Assembly (NCBI GenBank): GCA_964557125.1
Contig: CAZKYX010000021.1
Coordinates: forward strand, 1 to 18,917
DNA length: 18,917 bases
DNA from: CAZKYX01 sp964557125
GTDB taxonomy: Bacteria; Patescibacteriota; Microgenomatia; Levybacterales; GWA1-39-11
Reading direction: 5' to 3'
The position numbers were made by a program, and so were the translations under genes. The notes under the pieces were generated by a model, which made no database searches, had not been told where the DNA came from, and saw only the letters and a program-made list of their open reading frames with translations. Each line of letters begins with the position of its first letter. Position 1 is the stretch's first letter. Of this stretch, positions 14,850 through 18,917 are shown piece after piece.

Positions 14850-15158
14850 ATGTCTGATATAAAGCAATTTAAATTAATTGTGCGCGATACGGAAAGTACA
14901 GTGTATGACGGTAAGGTTGATAGGATAAGTTCATTTAATGAGGTCGGTCCTTTTGATGTCTATCCAATGCATGCAAATTTTATTTCTATTCTTCATCAAG
15001 GGGTTACATTGTATGCGAATAAGGAAGTTATTAAAGAAATGAATTTTGAACAGGCTGTTTTGAAGGTCAAAGCAGATACTGCTCACATTTTTCTTGGCAT
15101 TGAAGTGCTTGCCTTAGAGGAAGTACGGCCAATACCGGAAGCCAAGCCACTAAGTTAG
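14850..15158 (+). CDS. atpC: F-type ATP synthase subunit epsilon, beta-barrel domain only
   Basis: 102 residues, shorter than the usual 130-140. It holds the N-terminal beta-sandwich: KLIVRDTESTVYDGKVDRIS (8-27), then NEVGPFDVYPMHANFISIL (30-48), equivalent to the family's G-x-x-G-I-L-P-x-H-A-P-L signature, and strand residues to about 90. The C-terminal helical hairpin that inhibits ATP hydrolysis in many bacteria is missing, so ATPase activity may be less restrained; this is seen in some other lineages too. A possible -10, TATACT (14838-14843), lies just before the ATG, with no Shine-Dalgarno site. It is the last gene of the cluster, and its TAG stop begins a heptamer repeat. Confidence 0.88.
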   Translation: MSDIKQFKLIVRDTESTVYDGKVDRISSFNEVGPFDVYPMHANFISILHQGVTLYANKEVIKEMNFEQAVLKVKADTAHIFLGIEVLALEEVRPIPEAKPLS

Positions 15159-15187
15159 GTTGCAGGTTGCAGGTTGTAGGTTGTAGG
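15156..15187 (+). repeat. GGTTGCA/GGTTGTA heptamers after atpC
   Basis: Starting at the atpC stop codon (TAG, 15156-15158), GGTTGCA occurs twice and GGTTGTA twice, ending in GG. The wording matches the left arm after atpA and the block near 8489. The repeat supplies or abuts the stop codon and marks the 3' end of the ATPase cluster. Confidence 0.75.
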
Positions 15188-15305
15188 AATAAGGATAGTT
15201 GCTTCTGATTTAAGTCTCCAGCCCTTTTATCTGATGTTTCCTCACTTCTGTTCAAGAAAGACAATATTCAAAACTATGATTTAGTTTAGGTTGCTTTGGG
15301 AGCCT

Positions 15306-15326
15306 AAATTTGTATATTACAAATTT
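15306..15326. repeat. Perfect 9-bp AT-rich palindrome
   Basis: AAATTTGTA (15306-15314) and TACAAATTT (15318-15326) are exact reverse complements around TAT. It could be a weak transcription end for the ATPase cluster or an operator. It lies about 30 bases upstream of the best promoter match in the gap, where a regulator could bind. Confidence 0.5.
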
Positions 15327-15356
15327 TAATACTCAATAATAACATTACAAATTGAT

Positions 15357-15385
15357 TTGACAATATTCATTGATTTGCATATTTA
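15357..15385 (+). promoter_or_regulatory. Sigma70-like promoter, TTGACA-17-TATTTA
   Basis: An exact TTGACA -35 box (15357-15362) is followed after 17 bases by TATTTA (15380-15385), four of six matches to TATAAT. It points toward the surface-protein gene and would leave an untranslated leader of nearly 400 bases that contains a further hairpin. It is the best promoter match I found in the window, though the length of the leader is a reason for caution. Confidence 0.5.
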
Positions 15386-15790
15386 AAAATAGGCTCAAAA
15401 AACGTAGTTTTATACATTAGCAATAAGACAATCCTGCCGCTAAAAATATTTTCACGATTTTTCACAGAAAAAAATAATGGTAGTGTTTTGTCAAAAACCG
15501 ACCACTACTTCTAGTATCTAGCAAAATATCTGCAATACTATGAGACCCATGAAAATGTATCAAAAAATTACACTTTTCACAAAAGTGCAAAAAAAATCGA
15601 ACAAAAAAGTGGTATATTTTGCCTGTATCAATATATATCGCAATGCATCACTCCTTTTTTAGCCTTTTTTCTCCCTTGGGCACCTAAAATTTTTTTTCCG
15701 TGAAAACGGTATAGTTTGTTACAGTGCTTGCTATTAACGAACGTTGACTAGATTTCATGAAAAAAGATACAGTAAGAATATACCGGATTT

Positions 15791-18700
15791 ATGGATGTTG
15801 ATAGTCCAAACTCATCAAAGAAGTTATTTACTTTTAGACAGTCTGCTCAGAAATTGGGCATCTCTCTTGACACGCTCATTTACCTTTCAGAACGCTACTC
15901 CATAGCCCCAACCACTGATGACAAGGGTGCCCTCTTCTTCGGAGAAACTGAACTTAACATGTTATTGCAAGCCAGTGCTCAGAGAGGAAACACTCATTCT
16001 GTAAATAACAATACTACAGGATATCAGGCTTTTGTAACACTTGTGAAATATTTTCATCTTGCTTACACACATACCGGAAAAAAGACAAAGCTTATTGTCG
16101 GCGGTGCTTTTGTTTGTGCAATTGCAGCGCTTTTCACGACCCAAGCTTTGACGATATTCCAGTCTAAGAGAGCCATCGATGAGCTTAGTGTTGTGCCTGC
16201 GCAGCAAGACGTACTAGGTACGCAAACGAGCAAGTTGAAACTTACGGGTACGGTTGTATTTGGACTCCCAGCCGTATTTAAAGACACAGTTGATGTGAAA
16301 AAGAAGCTTACGGCACCCAACATACTCTACAGCGTTGTGGCTGGTGACAATGTTGCTATAACGGGTGATAAGCAGAACCCAACTATATCCGTTGACCTAT
16401 CCAGTGCGGTAACTTCATTCCAAGGTCAAACAGGAGCTATTGAGCTTGAGGCCGGTGAGGGAATTGCGATTGACGGTTTGTCTATAAGTGACATCTCAAC
16501 ACTCTCAACAATTGTAGCGCGTGGGCATTGCTCGTCATGTATTACTGACGCAGATGTTGTTGCAGGACTCACGATTGATTCTTCTGGAAATATCGCAGCG
16601 GATGCCATAAAGTCAGGATTGCTTATGCCTTCAGTTGGGGGTACAGGTATATCTACCTATGTCACCGGAGATATAATTTATGCTTCAGCAGCAGATACTC
16701 TTGATACACTGCCAATTGGTACGATTGGACAATTTCTCACAGTTGATACCGGCGGACTTCCTGCTTGGGAAAGTATCGGTTCTTTTGCCGTTGCGACAGT
16801 TATGGAAAATAGCGTTGTTGTATCAACAACCACGAATACTCTTAACTTTACAAACAGCGATTTTGATCTAACTGAAAGCCCAGCAAGCCAAGTTAATATT
16901 CAACTTGCGCCGGTTCTTAACTCAGTAACTGGGGTTGCGAATAGTTTTAATATAGCAGGGACTACTCTTAGCTTTACAGCTGCTGGAATTGTTACTTCAA
17001 CTGGGGCAAATTCTCTTACTCTCGATTCAGGTACTACCGGAACCGTGAATGTTGGAACGGGTAACAATGCAAAGACGATTAATATCGCAACTGGGACAGC
17101 AGGTAATGTTGTCAACATAGCGACCAACAATACGATTGCTGACACAATTAACGTTGGATCCGCTCTTGATACCATTAACCTCAACTCTACTCTTGTGTAT
17201 GTTCCAACTGGTCGTGTTGGAATTGGTGCATTGCCAAACGATCTTGACGCAGATGGTAATCCATTTGCATTGGAAGTTGCTGGTAGTATTGGTCCAAGTG
17301 CTGATGACACGTATGACCTTGGTTCATCCCTCAGACGGTATAGAAATCTTTATTTGACTGGAACCACAACTGCTGGAGGAGATATTACGATTTCAAATGC
17401 AGACCCGTCATTGTTCTTTGTGGATACGGACGTGGGAGAAAACGACTACTCGATAGATGTGAATACATCCCAGTTTTCACTATCAAACACAACAACAGGA
17501 GCGCAAGCGCTCCTTATTGCGTCTGATGGGGATGTTTCACTAGCAGGCGGCTCAGGCACAACGGGGTGTACGATTGATGATGCAACGGGAAATTTTGTTT
17601 GTGCAGGGAGTCTTGCTTCTCTGTCTGCAACCAACCAACTTGTGCTTGGAGTTGGTAACACTACAACGATTTCTTCAATTGCCCCAGCTGCATCCCGAGT
17701 GGCAACTATTCCGGCTTTAACTGCAAGTGATACTTTTGTTTTTGAGGCACAATCTCAAACACTTACTAACAAAACGATTGGCACCACTGGTCTTACTTTT
17801 TCGGGTGCAGCCATTGATATTACAACCGTTTCAAACGAGAATTTAACACTAACTCCAAATGGTTCTGGACAAATTATACTTTCCAACACTACTCAGTTGC
17901 TTTCACTGCCTGCGGCGGGAGTTGCTGCAACTACTCTGTGTAGAGACAATACAAGTTCTGAAATTACGCAATGTCCAGCGAATGCATCAAACGTAAGCTT
18001 GCAATTGGCATATGATGCTGGCAACACAATAACTACAACAACGGGTCGCAATATAGACTTTACGCTGGCTTCTGGATTGGGTACCTCGACCTCATTTGCG
18101 CTTACCAACGCAGGAACTGCCGATGCATTTGTTATCAACGACACAAATGGAGCTGTAAATAATTCTTTTGTTATTGAGTCAGGAGGAACACCAACTCTCA
18201 CTATTACCGAAAATGGTTCTCTAACTACTTCAAGCTTTGCTTCAATTTCTGGAGACCTTACGTTTTCTGGAGGAGGTCGATCAATTCAAACAACAGCTCT
18301 TAATACGCTAACTTTGGGCGGCAATACAACAGGAGAAATTGTTATTTCACCGCAAAATGGATTGGGAACCCTGACCATAAACGGAGATAGTATGTTCAAT
18401 GGAAATATTGCGCAGTCGGGAGCAGGAACGTTCTCTACAGGTACGGGTGCGGTAAGCCTCAACGGATATACAACAATTGCTACAGGGTCCGGATTTTTAG
18501 TAAGTGCCGGCTCAGGCACTGCTGAATTTAGGAACACAACGGGTCTTCGAATAGGCGAGGATATCTTTGGTGCTGATAATACCAACGGCATACTGTCATT
18601 GTTTGCAGATGGAGATGATGGTTCAAATAATGCTTACACATCAATTTTCCAGACAGCTACTCAGTCACAAAACATTGTATATACGCTTCCGCAAGATGAT

Positions 18701-18917
18701 GGTTCAAGCAACTATGTTCTTTCAACTGATGGAACTGGGGTTTTGCAATGGCAGTCTGTTTCAGGAGTTGGGGCCGGTACTATCGTTGCAGTTGGAAATG
18801 TGCTGACGGGTTCAGCATTTACCGGTAGTGACTCTTCAACCGACAAGGGCAACATTCTTACTTTTGAAGGCTCAACGACAGTAAATGATGCAAATGACAT
18901 TATTGTTACCGCTGCCA
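15791..18917 (+). CDS. Giant surface fibre protein with cytoplasmic MerR-like HTH and TM anchor (3' end outside window)
   Basis: The frame is open from ATG 15791 to the window end (1,042 codons, no stop), so the gene is partial. Residues 11-60 resemble a MerR/excisionase-type winged helix-turn-helix: FTFRQSAQKLGISLDTLIYL, then a wing and GALFFGETELNMLLQ. A linker leads to one hydrophobic helix (about 100-123, after HTGKKTK), then an approximately 900-residue-plus Thr/Ser/Asn/Gly-rich beta-repeat region typical of CPR surface proteins and phage-tail-like fibres. Examples are TTGTVNVGTGNNAKTINIAT, TYDLGSSLRRYRNLYL, and TQSQNIVYTLPQDDGSSNYV near the end. The cluster of positive residues before the helix predicts the HTH inside and the repeats outside. 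There is no cleavable signal peptide. Upstream in-frame TAA fixes the start. Minus-strand open frames over this region are shadows of Thr/Ala-rich codons. It is probably an adhesin or surface fibre; the DNA-binding domain is unexplained. Confidence 0.85.
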   Translation, partial: MDVDSPNSSKKLFTFRQSAQKLGISLDTLIYLSERYSIAPTTDDKGALFFGETELNMLLQASAQRGNTHSVNNNTTGYQAFVTLVKYFHLAYTHTGKKTKLIVGGAFVCAIAALFTTQALTIFQSKRAIDELSVVPAQQDVLGTQTSKLKLTGTVVFGLPAVFKDTVDVKKKLTAPNILYSVVAGDNVAITGDKQNPTISVDLSSAVTSFQGQTGAIELEAGEGIAIDGLSISDISTLSTIVARGHCSSCITDADVVAGLTIDSSGNIAADAIKSGLLMPSVGGTGISTYVTGDIIYASAADTLDTLPIGTIGQFLTVDTGGLPAWESIGSFAVATVMENSVVVSTTTNTLNFTNSDFDLTESPASQVNIQLAPVLNSVTGVANSFNIAGTTLSFTAAGIVTSTGANSLTLDSGTTGTVNVGTGNNAKTINIATGTAGNVVNIATNNTIADTINVGSALDTINLNSTLVYVPTGRVGIGALPNDLDADGNPFALEVAGSIGPSADDTYDLGSSLRRYRNLYLTGTTTAGGDITISNADPSLFFVDTDVGENDYSIDVNTSQFSLSNTTTGAQALLIASDGDVSLAGGSGTTGCTIDDATGNFVCAGSLASLSATNQLVLGVGNTTTISSIAPAASRVATIPALTASDTFVFEAQSQTLTNKTIGTTGLTFSGAAIDITTVSNENLTLTPNGSGQIILSNTTQLLSLPAAGVAATTLCRDNTSSEITQCPANASNVSLQLAYDAGNTITTTTGRNIDFTLASGLGTSTSFALTNAGTADAFVINDTNGAVNNSFVIESGGTPTLTITENGSLTTSSFASISGDLTFSGGGRSIQTTALNTLTLGGNTTGEIVISPQNGLGTLTINGDSMFNGNIAQSGAGTFSTGTGAVSLNGYTTIATGSGFLVSAGSGTAEFRNTTGLRIGEDIFGADNTNGILSLFADGDDGSNNAYTSIFQTATQSQNIVYTLPQDDGSSNYVLSTDGTGVLQWQSVSGVGAGTIVAVGNVLTGSAFTGSDSSTDKGNILTFEGSTTVNDANDIIVTAA

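Larger units (their letters stand above)
15188..15790. other. AT-rich 600-bp intergenic region with hairpins, no gene seen
   Basis: No ORF here looks coding on either strand. Visible items are TTTAGG/CCTAAA near 15284-15307; the perfect palindrome at 15306-15326; a promoter-like pair at 15357-15385; CACTTTT-CAC-AAAAGTG (15571-15587) flanked by A-runs on the plus strand; and CCGT-GAAA-ACGG just after a T8 run near 15700. A 14-codon reading frame (ATG 15757 to TGA 15801) begins MKKDTVRIYR and overlaps the start of the surface protein, so it might be a leader peptide, though this is weak. The region probably ends the ATPase transcript and holds the control region of the surface gene. Confidence 0.55.

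Noticed and set aside
15571..15587. Rho-independent terminator
   Set aside because: The stem is followed by A-runs on the plus strand, not T; on the minus strand a T-run follows after a gap, but no minus-strand gene lies upstream to terminate.
15757..15801. Fourteen-codon leader peptide before the surface protein
   Set aside because: It is too short to distinguish from chance and has no ribosome site; noted only in the intergenic entry.
16063..17310. Minus-strand open frames over the surface protein (also 17446-18900)
   Set aside because: They are Ala/Val/Pro-rich mirror images of Thr/Ser/Gly/Asn-rich coding on the plus strand, where the long uninterrupted frame is convincing.

Overview
The window looks like part of a Patescibacteria/CPR genome, probably a Parcubacteria-type lineage. 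The evidence is a set of low-GC genes, starts that mostly lack Shine-Dalgarno sites and sit in a 'TATG' context, intergenic G/C-heptamer repeats (GGTTGTA type), large unknown proteins, and a huge serine/threonine/asparagine/glycine-rich surface fibre. No rRNA, tRNA, transposase or CRISPR array was seen. The placement rests on pattern recognition only.

Layout. (1) 1-4456, minus strand: palindromic repeats, then two large unknown proteins in the same reading frame, separated by one UGA that lies inside a perfect 9-bp hairpin. They may be one broken or recoded gene, or two coupled genes. (2) 4457-4653: divergent intergenic region with a long imperfect inverted repeat. (3) 4654-8485, plus strand: two adjacent cytoplasmic proteins, each apparently built from two GH130-like five-bladed propellers (mannoside phosphorylase/hydrolase superfamily). 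(4) 8489-8568: GC-rich insert between GGGTTGTAG repeats. (5) 8585-15158, plus strand: an F-type ATPase cluster in the order c-like fusion, b, delta, alpha, gamma, beta, epsilon. (6) 15159-15790: AT-rich leader with hairpins and a good sigma70-like promoter. (7) 15791 to the window end: start of a giant surface protein with a cytoplasmic MerR-like helix-turn-helix, one membrane segment and a long external beta-repeat region.

The most unusual part is the ATPase. The F1 catalytic and stalk subunits (alpha, beta, gamma, delta, epsilon, b) look complete and catalytically competent. There is no subunit a in the cluster. The position of subunit c is taken by a 271-residue protein with a signal peptide, about 140 residues of predicted external domain, and a C-terminal two-helix hairpin. 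That hairpin keeps the c-subunit RNP loop but has Ala255 where the ion-carrying Glu/Asp should be, and neither helix contains any acidic residue. As written this rotor cannot carry protons or sodium in the usual way. One reading is an ATP-driven, non-ion-pumping F1-like rotary machine that carries a ring of external domains, loosely comparable to the F1-like X0 ATPases of mycoplasmas. The alternative is that the canonical a and c subunits are encoded elsewhere and this protein is an accessory.

Two further themes recur. Initiation appears non-canonical in places: alpha seems to start at AUA behind a perfect Shine-Dalgarno site. Stop codon use is skewed to TAG on the plus strand (8 of 9 genes), with several of these TAGs lying at or inside heptamer repeats.
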